A stretch of DNA of 64,000 nucleotides from Capnocytophaga bilenii. GTDB taxonomy: Bacteria; Bacteroidota; Bacteroidia; Flavobacteriales; Flavobacteriaceae. Both the position numbers and the translations under genes were made by a program. The stretch spans positions 1 to 64,000 of the forward strand of contig NZ_JAGDYP010000006.1 of assembly GCF_017565765.1 (NCBI RefSeq), given 5' to 3'. Within the stretch, counting starts at the first letter, position 1, and each line of letters opens with the position of its first letter. Shown here in pieces: positions 43,244-54,400 of this stretch. The notes beneath the pieces were generated by a model. The model was given only the letters and a program-made list of their open reading frames with translations. It searched no databases and was not told the origin of the DNA.

Positions 43244-44527
43244 ATGGAAAATACAGCAAAATTAATTCTTGATGGCAAAGAATACGCTTTCCCTATTGAA
43301 GTAGGTTCTGAAAACGAAAAAGCTATCAATATTGAAAAGTTACGTGCCTTGACGGGCTTTATAACTTTAGACTCTGGCTTTAAAAACACAGGTGCCTGCA
43401 AAAGCGCAATTACTTTCCTTGATGGCGAACGCGGTATCCTGCGCTATCGTGGCTATAATATAGAAGACCTTGCCGCTCACGCCGAATTCTTAGAGGTGGC
43501 TTACCTGCTCATCTTCGGCGAACTGCCCACTGCCGAACAATATGCGGACTTTAAGAAAACTATCCACAAATATACCCTCATTCACGAGGATATTCGCCAT
43601 ATTTTGGACGGTTTCCCACGCTCGGCACACCCTATGGGCGTACTTTCTTCGCTCACCAGCGCCCTTACTGCCTTCAACCCTGTTCCTGTAGATGTTAATT
43701 GCCCCAAAGATGTCTATCAGGCTGTTTGTAAGGCTATTGCTAAAGTTACAATCGTGGCTACGTGGGTGTACCGCAAGCGCGAAGGCTTGCCTGTAAATTA
43801 CTACAACAACTCTATGGGATATATAGAAAACCTCTTGCAGCTCTTCTTTGCTATCCCTACCGAAGATTATAAAATTAACCCTACTGTGGTAAGGTCGCTT
43901 AACAAACTTCTTATCCTTCACGGCGACCACGAACAAAACTGCTCTACCTCTACTGTACGCCTCGTAGGTTCGTCAGAAGCTGGACTTTTTGCAAGTATAT
44001 CCTCTGGGGTATCAGCCCTTTGGGGGCGACTACACGGCGGCGCCAACCAAGCTGTGATAGAAATGCTACAAGAAATAAAAGACGATGGTGGCGATGTAGA
44101 TAAATTTATACGCAAAGCTAAAGATAAAAACGACCCCTTCCGCTTAATGGGCTTCGGACACCGTGTGTATAAAAATTTTGACCCTCGTGCCAAAATCATT
44201 AAAGTAGCTGCCGATGAGGTACTACACGCCTTGGGTATCTCCGACCCTATGCTGGACATCGCTAAACATTTGGAAAAAGTAGCTCTTGAAGATGACTACT
44301 TCAAATCACGCAACTTGTACCCTAATGTAGATTTCTATTCAGGCATTATTTACAAAGCCTTAGGAATGCAGTTGGAAATGTTTACCGTACTCTTTGCTAT
44401 AGGCAGGCTACCAGGGTGGATTGCACAATGGAAAGAAATGCGACAAGGCGGCGAACCTATAGGACGACCACGCCAAGTGTATGTGGGTGCCAAAGAAAGA
44501 ACCTTCGTGCCTTTAGCTGACCGCTAA
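43244..44527 (+). CDS. gltA: Citrate synthase
   Basis: This 427-residue enzyme condenses oxaloacetate and acetyl-CoA. Catalytic and binding residues are present: LLILHGDHEQNCS (H226, H229), WGRLHGGANQAV (H264), GFGHRVYKNFDPRA (H306) and NVDFYSG (D363). It matches the larger bacterial type with an N-terminal ILDGKEY beta region. It is a single gene with its own promoter. It is enclosed by inverted repeats and by the two DUF6922 copies, an odd setting for a core metabolic gene. Confidence 0.96.
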   Translation: MENTAKLILDGKEYAFPIEVGSENEKAINIEKLRALTGFITLDSGFKNTGACKSAITFLDGERGILRYRGYNIEDLAAHAEFLEVAYLLIFGELPTAEQYADFKKTIHKYTLIHEDIRHILDGFPRSAHPMGVLSSLTSALTAFNPVPVDVNCPKDVYQAVCKAIAKVTIVATWVYRKREGLPVNYYNNSMGYIENLLQLFFAIPTEDYKINPTVVRSLNKLLILHGDHEQNCSTSTVRLVGSSEAGLFASISSGVSALWGRLHGGANQAVIEMLQEIKDDGGDVDKFIRKAKDKNDPFRLMGFGHRVYKNFDPRAKIIKVAADEVLHALGISDPMLDIAKHLEKVALEDDYFKSRNLYPNVDFYSGIIYKALGMQLEMFTVLFAIGRLPGWIAQWKEMRQGGEPIGRPRQVYVGAKERTFVPLADR

Positions 44528-44580
44528 TCTATTCTGAACTTGGAATAGGGTTACTAAAATACTTTTATACTTTTTTTAAT

Positions 44581-44630
44581 CCTCACCCCCGTTCCCCCGC
44601 TCCAAAAGAGAGGGGGGAGCGGGGGTGAGG
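44581..44630 (+). terminator. G/C-rich hairpin after gltA
   Basis: A 17-bp arm (44581-44597) pairs with 44614-44630 with one T-G pair, an unusually GC-rich stem for this genome. It is preceded by TTTTTTTAAT and not followed by a T-run. It may terminate gltA or be another dispersed palindrome. Confidence 0.6.
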
Positions 44631-44667
44631 AATTATGAATTTTGAATTATGAATTTTGAATTGAGGG

Positions 44668-44743
44668 TGTCCGAAAAGTTTTGTTTTGTGAGGGCGATTT
44701 GCAAATCGCCCCTACAATTTGAATAAAAGTGATTGATTATCAG
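44668..44743. repeat. 76-bp inverted repeat, right arm
   Basis: This is the reverse complement of 42672-42747 with about five mismatches, including a perfect 20-bp palindrome (44692-44711). It looks like a one-ended fragment of the 265-bp element. Confidence 0.85.
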
Positions 44744-44778
44744 ATGAATTATGAATTATGAATTTTGAATTTTGAATT

Positions 44779-44809
44779 GGCACAAGCTGCAAGCTTGCGC
44801 CAGCGGGGG
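44779..44809 (+). repeat. Dispersed hairpin repeat, copy 3
   Basis: The core is the same as at 1073, preceded by four GAATTATGAATT/GAATTTTGAATT units. It lies upstream of the right DUF6922 copy. Confidence 0.85.
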
Positions 44810-44849
44810 CTCTACCTAATAACGATTAGCCTCATTAAATATTATTTCT

Positions 44850-44857
44850 TATCTTTG
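44850..44857 (+). promoter_or_regulatory. -7 promoter element TATCTTTG, right DUF6922 copy
   Basis: TATCTTTG lies 15 bases before the ATG at 44873 and matches the promoter of the left copy. Confidence 0.65.
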
Positions 44858-44872
44858 CAAAAAAATATATTT

Positions 44873-45178
44873 ATGAATAGCACCGATTTAGATAAAGAAT
44901 TTAAAGCCCATATACACCCACGTGTGTTTTGGGATTGTCGTTTTGAAGAATTAAGCCTGAAAGATAGCAAATATTTTATGATAGCACGTACACTGATGCG
45001 AGGAACAGACAAAGAAATAGATTTTATAGAAACACATTTTTCATTAGAAGATATTTTAAAAGCTGTAGAACGTTCTCCTGAAGCAGATGCTGTTTGTAAA
45101 AATTACTACCAATACATTTATAAATATGTTACTGAAAAACAACAAAGCATTAGAAGCACCTCAAAAGAAATTGCTTAA
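44873..45178 (+). CDS. DUF6922 antitoxin-like protein, right copy
   Basis: From the ATG at 44873 this is a 101-residue protein (MNSTDLDKEFKAHIHPRVFWDCRFEEL...), clearly paralogous to the left copy. It keeps HPRVFWD, RTLMRGTDKEIDF and HFSLEDILKAVERS. It ends RSTSKEIA with a proper stop, so the family C-terminus is probably complete here. An upstream frame start at 44765 would include the dispersed repeat and is rejected. DUF6922 proteins partner AbiEii-like nucleotidyltransferases, and only a fragment of that toxin follows. Confidence 0.75.
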   Translation: MNSTDLDKEFKAHIHPRVFWDCRFEELSLKDSKYFMIARTLMRGTDKEIDFIETHFSLEDILKAVERSPEADAVCKNYYQYIYKYVTEKQQSIRSTSKEIA

Positions 45179-45269
45179 AGAGTTAATGAGTTTGGAAGCC
45201 TTAGCAGACTATTGTTTGGTGGGAGGAATTGGCGAAATCACAAAGAATGTTAAAATTTTATGGTGGTGA
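45126..45269 (+). pseudogene. AbiEii-like nucleotidyltransferase toxin, 5' fragment
   Basis: An ATG inside the DUF6922 gene opens a frame reading LEAPQKKLLKELMSLEALADYCLVGGIGEI. The LxxLMSLxxLxDxxLVGG pattern is the start of AbiEii-type nucleotidyltransferase toxins, which continue with GTALAL and a DxD motif. Here Thr after GG is Ile, the frame stops at 48 residues and no further toxin sequence follows before the next gene's promoter. This is a truncated, dead toxin. Confidence 0.6.
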
Positions 45270-45283
45270 GAGAAAATGTTGTA

Positions 45284-45291
45284 TCTTTGCG
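45284..45291 (+). promoter_or_regulatory. -7 promoter element TATCTTTG before the giant surface gene
   Basis: TATCTTTG lies 50 bases before the ATG at 45342. No TTTG is seen at -33. Confidence 0.6.
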
Positions 45292-45341
45292 GCGGAATAT
45301 AGTGTATTCTTTACTGTATTCTTGTTGTAAAAATAAAATAA

Positions 45342-48300
45342 ATGATACAGAAACTAAAAAACGGAACTTTTAAAGGGCTTTTGATAGCCCTGCTGATGGT
45401 ATTGGCACTCGCAACGAGCGGCGTATATGCCCAAACGTGCGACCCCAATACACAAAAAGCCTTAAAAGAAACCCACGTGTCGTACTTTGATAAAGTAACA
45501 CAAGGGGCAACGGCTACTTTTACAATTAAGTACCCTTTGCAGGGCACTACCTACATTTTTTCCGATAACCTTGGGGCTACGTATTCTTATACGTATACAG
45601 CAACAGGGCAGGACTTTGTTTATATCAATGTAGGAGCGGTAAATACCACTCGTAGGTTTGCCCTAAAAGCTATTAATGGGGGCTGTACTTACCAAACAGG
45701 GTTTGACTATACTATCAATCCTGTTACTACCTTGCAGCTTGCCTATAGGGTAGAACACGAATGGTGTGGTAGCAGTGGAGCGATACGATTTACCCTTGTA
45801 GGTCCTGGTGCTGATAATAGCCAATATAACTTCTTTTGCAAAAAGAAAGATGAAACTAACTATGGCGCACCTCGTTCTCTTTCAGGGGCTATATCATTAG
45901 AAGCTGGTATATATAATCTTATAGCAGTTCGGGGAGGTGTTACTATTACTACTAATCCAGTAGATATTAAAGTTGATAAGGATATTAAAACAATAGCTTT
46001 CACAACAACACAATTACCTGCTACTTGTGCTTCTTCGGGCTTGGGTATAAAAGTGAATGTTACACAAGCTAACTATCCTGTATACTATACGTTGAAAGAT
46101 AATGCAGGAGTAGATATACCAGGGAAAATAAAGCAAACTTCTAATGTTTTTACAGGCTTAGCTCCTGGTACTTATTTCGTGAAAGTAGAGAATTTTTGTG
46201 GAAGATACGAAAATCCTCAGCCTATTACTATTAACAGCAGTTCTTTTAGTATTACACACGTTAGTACCTATATAAAACCTAGAGAGTACAATTGTGATTA
46301 TGTAGACTTTTTCCGTCTTTGGTTTATGGGTACAAGTGTGACAGATGCTTATAATTCTAATGCATTTTCTTATCCTTTTACTTTTAAGGTATTGCTTACT
46401 TCTCCTTCAGGAAAACACTATACTCCTACTTATACTATTACAAATAAAGAAGACTTCGATACTTATCTATCATTGCTACCAGGTTGGGGAGGAGAAGGTT
46501 TTACCATAGCTAACAGCCTTAGAGAACATCGTATTGCAAAAGAATACGGTACTTGGCAAATAGGAGCAGAGTTGGATATGTGTGGGGTAATAACAACTTA
46601 CCCTGCTGTTAGCAGTGATCTTTATAATCCTATAGAAAATGTACAAACAGAGATAGATACAGGAGGGAATGATCCATCTTCTTGCCATACAACCCAGCTT
46701 AGGATAAGATATAGAGATGGTTATTCTCGAGAAGACACTCCTACGCTTGATACCTATTTGGTAGTAGATACTGCACCATCAGGTTTTGATTATGCAGGAG
46801 CAGGCTTTTACCAATTGGGTACTACTACCAATACTTTGCTACAAGGCAAATACTTAAAAGCTATACGTTATAACTCCGATTCGTTTATAACGGTAGTAGA
46901 ACCCCGATTTTTGCGCAATGGCGATACTTTCCGTTTTCGCTTGGTAGATGCTACTTGTAGCAGTACTCGTAGCTACCTAATGCCAGCTGTTACCGTTAAT
47001 AATGCTAATCCACAAGCTACTAATTTAGGTGTTTATGAATCAGGTAGTTGTGATGGTTTTACGCTTACAGGCACTACTAAGGGATCGATACACATAATAA
47101 GAAACTACGGAAGCCCTATTACCCAAATAAAGATAGTGCGTTATAACGGTAGTGATACAGGTAATATAGGAAGCACTTCGCTTGCGCTGCCCTATACGCT
47201 TAATGCAAGTCATCACGAAAAAGAGAATAATTGGTATGTGCGTGATTTACCTTTTGGAAACTATTCACTTACCGTTACCAATGCGTGTGGTAAAACAATT
47301 ACACCAAGTGTAACACTAAAAGGGCAAACTTATTCGGTTACGTTTTTACCGGGTTGTGAGCCTACTGTATCAGCAACTATTGGTGATTATAGAGCGTATA
47401 ATACAGATGGACAAGATACTTCTTTTGTAATACAACGTTATGACGAATCAAGACAAGAATGGATTGAGTTCGTTCGTCCTCGAATGAACTTTGGTACCTA
47501 TACTACAAAAACAACAGATTGGGGCTTAGGTAAAAAAGGGAAATTCCGTGTGATACGCCGTGTGAATGACTTGGATGGTAACAATATATGCTTGCAAGTA
47601 CTTGCCGAAAAAGAATTTAAAGGCGATTTGGAAGAACCTAAGATTGTAGGCTTTGGCTGCTCAAATGGTAAATACCACTTGGTTGTTATTCCACAAGGGG
47701 GAACGCCATCCTATACCTATGAGCTTGTACACCGTGTTGATTCGGGGTCGGGTGTTACTATTCCTATAAATCGAGTACAATCAGGAGATAGTTTCTTCTT
47801 AGATTTGGATGTAAACAATCCTAATGATGCCTATAAATTTAAGGTAACCGATAGCTGTCCGGCAGCTAAAGAACGTGAGATTACTATTGCCAATGTGCGT
47901 ACTCCTACAATAGAGGCAAATCAAAGGTTCTATTGTGTGGGGCAATCGGCACAACTTACTGTTCCAGATTTGGGACCTAATGTAACTATAGAATGGTATC
48001 GTTCTGATGATGCACCTAATACGTTTAGAGGAACAGGTACTACCTATACTATTAATGCACTTACCAATGACGACTTTACCCATAGCTATAAAGTACGCCT
48101 TAAGATACCTTTGCAAACAGTAGTACAAGGCTGTATATCAGATGCGATTCAGCCTTACCAGTTTCAGGATCCAGCGGTTGTGATACCTTCTATTTCGCCT
48201 ACAAATGCCGAAACGATAAAATGTGTGGAAGCAAATGAAGACTTTGATATAATGAGTATCTTCAATATTCCATCGATGACCTTGCCAGCTAATGTAACTA

Positions 48301-48443
48301 CTCGTGTGGTAGAAACTACTGGTGAGATACCTGTGATGAGCAATGATAAAATAAAGATACGCTATCAAGGTGCTTACCAGGTCCTATGGGCTGGGGTACT
48401 CACACTTTCCGCTATGAAATACTTTACCCTTGTGGTACGGTAG
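45342..48443 (+). CDS. Giant type IX secreted surface protein, N-terminal part (frameshifted)
   Basis: This 1033-residue frame starts with a signal peptide (LLIALLMVLALATSGVYAQ). It continues with Ig-like and SprB-like beta domains, seen as repeated GGTPSYTYEL-, LAPGTYFVKVENFCG- and YSLTVTNACG-type segments. Near 48380 the protein leaves sense (QVLWAGVLTLSAMKYFTLVVR, stop) while the next frame resumes with GWGTHTFRYEILYPCG. A -1 shift at about 48387-48392 joins both into one ~3,340-residue protein. Alone this part lacks the C-terminal sorting domain and should not be surface-attached by type IX secretion. Confidence 0.8.
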   Translation: MIQKLKNGTFKGLLIALLMVLALATSGVYAQTCDPNTQKALKETHVSYFDKVTQGATATFTIKYPLQGTTYIFSDNLGATYSYTYTATGQDFVYINVGAVNTTRRFALKAINGGCTYQTGFDYTINPVTTLQLAYRVEHEWCGSSGAIRFTLVGPGADNSQYNFFCKKKDETNYGAPRSLSGAISLEAGIYNLIAVRGGVTITTNPVDIKVDKDIKTIAFTTTQLPATCASSGLGIKVNVTQANYPVYYTLKDNAGVDIPGKIKQTSNVFTGLAPGTYFVKVENFCGRYENPQPITINSSSFSITHVSTYIKPREYNCDYVDFFRLWFMGTSVTDAYNSNAFSYPFTFKVLLTSPSGKHYTPTYTITNKEDFDTYLSLLPGWGGEGFTIANSLREHRIAKEYGTWQIGAELDMCGVITTYPAVSSDLYNPIENVQTEIDTGGNDPSSCHTTQLRIRYRDGYSREDTPTLDTYLVVDTAPSGFDYAGAGFYQLGTTTNTLLQGKYLKAIRYNSDSFITVVEPRFLRNGDTFRFRLVDATCSSTRSYLMPAVTVNNANPQATNLGVYESGSCDGFTLTGTTKGSIHIIRNYGSPITQIKIVRYNGSDTGNIGSTSLALPYTLNASHHEKENNWYVRDLPFGNYSLTVTNACGKTITPSVTLKGQTYSVTFLPGCEPTVSATIGDYRAYNTDGQDTSFVIQRYDESRQEWIEFVRPRMNFGTYTTKTTDWGLGKKGKFRVIRRVNDLDGNNICLQVLAEKEFKGDLEEPKIVGFGCSNGKYHLVVIPQGGTPSYTYELVHRVDSGSGVTIPINRVQSGDSFFLDLDVNNPNDAYKFKVTDSCPAAKEREITIANVRTPTIEANQRFYCVGQSAQLTVPDLGPNVTIEWYRSDDAPNTFRGTGTTYTINALTNDDFTHSYKVRLKIPLQTVVQGCISDAIQPYQFQDPAVVIPSISPTNAETIKCVEANEDFDIMSIFNIPSMTLPANVTTRVVETTGEIPVMSNDKIKIRYQGAYQVLWAGVLTLSAMKYFTLVVR

Positions 48444-51400
48444 CAACTCATCAGGAAGCTAAACTAACAGTAAAACCTTATATAAATTACAACCCTAAAG
48501 ACGTTGTAAAGATATGTAATCCTAATGTAACTTTAAATGAGGTAAAAACTCTTATCACTGAGGGGACTCCTACTATTACGACTATACAGCCAGAGTTTCA
48601 TTGGTATACATCGTATGCAAATGCTTTAACTGAAAGCTCAGAACTACCGGGTAGTACCTCGCTTGATACTTCAAATGGAAAAACTGAAGTGCGCTATTTG
48701 CGCTTTAGCAAAGCAGCGTATTGTTCTACCAAAGTTTATACTATTACCATACAAGGAGAACAAGCTGTAACTAACAAAACGCTTGCTAATAATGGTTGTG
48801 ATATTACTACAATAGCAAGTTTGAAAGCTTTGGTAGACCCTGTAGATGCCGCTAAAGTAGTGATTTATAAAGATGGTGTAGAGCAAGCCGATAATGCCTT
48901 AGTAGAAACTAATACAGGCTATAGATATGCTAAAAACGTATATGAATGTGTAACGGAATCGGCTACTCTTAGCTTTAATCTTAGCAATCGTTTGCAAGCG
49001 AAAAATGAGTTAGTAAAAGTATGTACTTCTTTAGGTTATCGTAACAATTTGGTAACTACTGCGGGCAATGTAAAAGATGCCTTGGGAGCGATATATACCG
49101 ATACCTCTCTTACAATAAAACTTTATAACAAACGAGAGGCTACTACAGCAGATGAGTATACTAATAACGATAGTGAAGTATATACATATACAGATTTATA
49201 CTTTAAGTTGCAAAAACCAAGTTGGTGCGACTCTATGGTATATTCGGTAAGATGGGCGCAAAGTACGATAACTCTTGCTGAAACAAAGTCTATTACGATA
49301 TGTGAGGAGGTAACCGTAGGCGAGTTGGCAGATCAATTGCAAACAGCCTATAATTACCAAGATGTATATATTTATAAGAATGATGAAAATAGACCGCTTG
49401 GAACAAACGTTTTTGTAGATTGGAATAGTGCGCTTTACTTTAGTAGTAAAGACTCAGGCAAATGCCGCAGTATCAAAGTACCTTTGGTGCTTATCAAAAA
49501 CACTAACGTTACTACTGCTACTGCTAAAACCTTTGAGGTGTGCAGAATGCCAAGCGAAACGCCTAAAGTGTCAGCGCTTAAGAGTGTGATAACCGGTGGT
49601 GATGTAAGGATATTTATCCGTAACAATAACCAATGGTACTTGCAAGCAGATACTGATAATGTAAATACAGGTTACTCGTATTTCTATACGTTGCAGGCTA
49701 CAGGTAAGTGCCCAAGTGAGAAAACACCACTCATTGTAAACTTACTCGATAGACCTACCGCTACCCCTACGGTAAGTGCTACGGTTACCCTTTGCCCTAC
49801 TGCTACCAGCACGGTGGTATCGCTTACTACTTATGTAGCGCCATTGGCAGGGCACACCTTGCAGTGGTACGATACCGCTACGGCTACTACTACCCGCACG
49901 GTACCTACTATCAATACACACGTAACTACTAAAACAACGGTATCGGGTTATGTGGTATATGTAAATAGCAACGGCTGCGAAAGTCCGCGTGCTGTAGTAA
50001 CCGTAACGGTAGATGATACTGCTACGCCTACCCTTACAGCACCAGCACCTTTGGTAATAGATTGCAAAAACGCTACTGCCAGCATCACCGAGTGGTTGGG
50101 CACCGCTACAGCTACTGATAGCTGTGGTACGGTGAGCATCACCAATAATTACAACGCAGTAAAACCTGCCAACTTGTGCAACCACAGCGGGGTAGTAACC
50201 GTTACCTTTACCGCTACCGACCTCTTTGGCAATGCGGTAAGTGAAACCCGCACTATTACTTTGGCACATATAAAAGCTAATACTGATAGTGTGACCATCG
50301 CTAATGGGGCTAATGGAGGCAGTAGTACTATAACTATATTTGATAATGATCAGATAGGTACGCAAACGGCTACGGCTTCTACCGTAAGTATGACGGTAAC
50401 CACTCCAGCAACAGGAGCAGCGGGCAGCGCAACGCCTACCCTCAACGCCGATGGTACCGTAACAGTACCAGCAGGTACAAAATCGGGTACATATACTATA
50501 GGGTATAAAATATGTGCCGATGTAGTATCAATCACTGTTTGCGACAATGCTACTATCACCATAGTAGTGGGACAAGCAAGTCTTTCGGTGGTATCGGAAA
50601 CCTTTACCATAAGCAATGGCGCTAACGGCGGTACTACCAGCAGCGTACTTGAAAACGACAGCTATAACGGCACTACAGGTTTAGCGGGTAATGCTTCGGT
50701 AACGCTTACTTGGACAAACGTACCAGCAGGGGTGCAAACCCATACTGACGGTACTATCACCATACCCGCAGGAACACGTTCGGGTACTTATGAAGTAGGT
50801 TATAAGCTTTGCGAAAACTTAAACAACAACCATTGTGCTGTAGCGACTGCTACGATAGTAGTAGGGCAAGCAAGTCTTTCGGTGGTATCGGAAACCTTTA
50901 CCATAAGCAATGGAGCTAACGGCGGTACTACCAGCAGCGTACTTGAAAACGACAGCTATAACGGCACGACAGGTTTAGCGGGCAATGCTTCGGTAACGCT
51001 TACTTGGACAAACGTACCAGCAGGGGTACAAACCCATACTGACGGTAGGATTACTATACCAGCAGGAACACGTTCGGGTACATATGAAGTAGGTTACAAA
51101 CTTTGCGAAAACCTAAACAACAACCATTGTGCTGTAGCAACTGCTACTATAGTAGTAGGACAAGCAAGTCTTTCGGTGGTATCGGAAACCTTTACCATAA
51201 GCAACGGAGCTAACGGAGGTACTACGAGCAGCGTACTTGAAAACGACAGCTACAACGGCACGACAGGTTTAGCAGGCAATGCTTCGGTAACGCTTACTTG
51301 GACAAACGTACCAGCAGGGGTACAAACCCATACTGACGGTACTATCACCATACCAGCAGGAACACGTTCGGGTACTTATGAAGTAGGTTATCAGCTTTGT

Positions 51401-54400
51401 GAAAACATAGTAGGTAATAACAACTGCTCTGTAGCAACGGCTACCATAGTAGTAGGACAAGCAAGTTTGACAGCAAGCACTGATACCTTTACAGTAACCA
51501 ACGGAGCTAACGGAGGTACTACGAGCAGCGTACTTGAAAACGACAGCTACAACGGCACTAACAATTTGGTAGGCAATGCTTCGGTAACGCTTACTTGGAC
51601 AAACGTACCAGCAGGGGTGCAAACCCATACAGACGGTACGATTACTATACCTGCAGGAACACGTTCGGGTACTTACGAAGTAGGTTATAAGCTTTGTGAA
51701 AACATAGTAGGTAATAACAACTGCTCGGTAGCAACGGCTACGATAGTAGTGGGACAAGCACCGCTACAAGCTACAGATAATGACTATGTAATAAGCAATG
51801 GAGCCAATGGAGGTACTACCAGCAGCGTACTTGAAGACGACAGCTACAACGGCACGACAGGTTTGGTAGGCAATGCTTCGGTAACGCTTACGTGGGATAG
51901 TGTACCTACAGGTATACAAACTCATACCAATGGTACGATTACCGTACCAGCAGGAACGCCATCGGGTATTTATACGCTTACATATCATATTTGCGAAAAC
52001 CTAAATAGCAGCAACTGTTCGGCAGCAACTGTAACCATAGCTGTAGGAGTTTCGCTTATCGTAGCGCATAAAGATGAAGGTGCTTCCTTCAGCATACCTA
52101 ATGGAGCTAATGGTGGAACAACAAGTAGTGTATTGGCAAACGATACCCTCAACGGAAATGCGAACCCAAGCACCAGCTCGGTAACGCTTACGTGGACGAA
52201 TGTACCAACGGGTATACAAACTAATACAGACGGTACGATTACTGCACCTGCAGGCACACCCGCAGGCACTTATACCCTCACTTACCGCATTTGCGAACAG
52301 TTGAATGGTACTAACTGCTCGGCAGCTACAGTTACCCTTGTAGTGGGACAAGCAAGTTTGACAGCAAGCACTGATACCTTTACAGTAACCAACGGAGCTA
52401 ACGGCGGTACTACCAGCAGCGTACTTGAAAACGACAGGTACAACGGCACTATCAATTTGGTAGGTAATGCTTCGGTAACCCTTACTTGGACAAACGTACC
52501 AGCAGGGGTACAAACCCATACAGACGGTACGATTACTGTACCAGCAGGAACACGTTCGGGTACTTATGAAGTAGGTTACAAACTTTGCGAAAACTTGAAT
52601 GGCAGCAACTGCTCGGCAGCTACAGTTACCCTTGTAGTGGGACAAGCAAGTTTGACAGCCGCAGCTGATACCTTTACAGTAACCAACGGAGCTAACGGCG
52701 GTACTACCAGCAGCGTACTTGAAAACGACAGGTACAACGGCACTATCAATTTGGTAGGTAATGCTTCGGTAACGCTTACTTGGACGAATGTACCAACGGG
52801 TATACAAACTAATACAGACGGTACGATTACTATACCAGCAGGAACACGTTCGGGTACATATGAAGTAGGTTACAAACTTTGCGAAAACTTGAATGGCAGC
52901 AACTGCTCGGTAGCGACTGCTACTATAGTAGTGGGACAAGCGCTTATCGAAGCCGTAGATAACGACTTTGCAGTTGCTAATGGTTCTGTAGCAACAACTA
53001 CAGGTAGTGTACTTGACAACGATAAATATAATGGTATTATTGGCTTATCGGGTAATACATCCATAACTTTTGCTTGGGATACTGTACCTACAGGTATACA
53101 AACTCATACCAATGGTACGATTACCATACCAGCAGGAACGCCATCGGGTATTTATACGCTTACATACCATATTTGCGAAGTCTTGAATAGCAACAACTGT
53201 TCATCGGCAACGGTAACGGTAGCTGTAGGAGTTTCGCTAATAATAGCACGTGGCGATAATAATGATAATTTCCATATTGCTAATGGTGCTAATGGAGGAA
53301 CAACAAGTAGTGTATTGGCAAACGATACACTCAACGGGGTTACCCCTCCTAATACAGCCTCTATAACGCTTCATTGGCATAACGTTCCTACGGGTATCCG
53401 CACCAATACTGATGGTACTATTACCGTACCAGCAGGCACCGCTTCGGGTACTTATATAGTAACTTATAGTATTTGCGAGGCACTAAACCCAACTAACTGT
53501 TCGGGTATAGCCACTGCCACTGTAGTAGTGGGACAAGCGACTCTAACAGCCGCAGCTGATACCTTTACAGTAACGAATGTTGCAGGTGGTACTACTAGCA
53601 GCGTACTTGCTAACGATAGCTATAATGGAGTAACACCACCTAATACGGCTTCTGTAACGCTTACTTGGCTTACTGTGCCAGCAGGTGTTCAAACTCATAC
53701 TGATGGTACGATTACTATACCTGCAGGAACATCTTCGGGTACTTATGAAGTAAGTTATCAGCTTTGTGAAAATATAAATAGTACTAACTGCTCGGTAGCA
53801 ACGGCTACCATAGTGGTAACCAGCGTAAGTTCGCCAACGGCAACTCCAACAATTACCGCTAATGCTGATACCTTTACCCTTACGGTAAGTAGTACTACTT
53901 ATACTACTACAAGCAATGTATTGACTAATGACCGCATTGGTACCGCTACGGCTACTGTAGGAAGTGTAACCATACAAACTACACCTACTGCTACCGATAA
54001 GCCTTATATAGATACTAATACAGGTTTTGTAGTAATACCAAGTGGTGTGGCTACGGGTACGTATACTATCAACTATAGCTTGTGTGGTATTGCTCCGCTT
54101 ACAGGTTGCAGCAGCGTAACCACCGTAACGGTGAATGTAACAAGTGTTACGGCTACGCCTACAACGCCTATCAACATAGTAGCCGTGCCTGATGGTACCG
54201 TTAATATCAATGCTGAAACAGGCGGACATATAGCAAGTGTATTGGCAAACGATACATTGGAAGGTCAGCCAGTAACCACAGGTACTGTGTCGTTTACTTG
54301 GACGACAGCTACCCCTACAGGCTTTACACTCAATAGTGATGGTACGATAGATGTAGCTTCAAATACTACCGTAGGCTTCTATACGATATCTTACACTATT

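Larger units (their letters stand above)
44528..44872. other. Repeat-filled spacer after gltA
   Basis: This 345-bp stretch without a gene contains a strong G/C-rich hairpin, GAATTATGAATT units, the right 76-bp inverted-repeat arm, dispersed hairpin copy 3 and the DUF6922 promoter. Confidence 0.7.

Noticed and set aside
52001-52939. Long minus-strand frame (312 codons) inside the giant surface gene
   Set aside because: It is the reverse-strand shadow of the Thr/Gly-rich repeats, and its composition simply mirrors the coding repeat. Similar shadows at 51269-51757 and 53543-54229 were dropped for the same reason.
50570-53830. Possible CRISPR or non-coding satellite
   Set aside because: The 294-bp units keep one open frame and encode a repeated protein domain.
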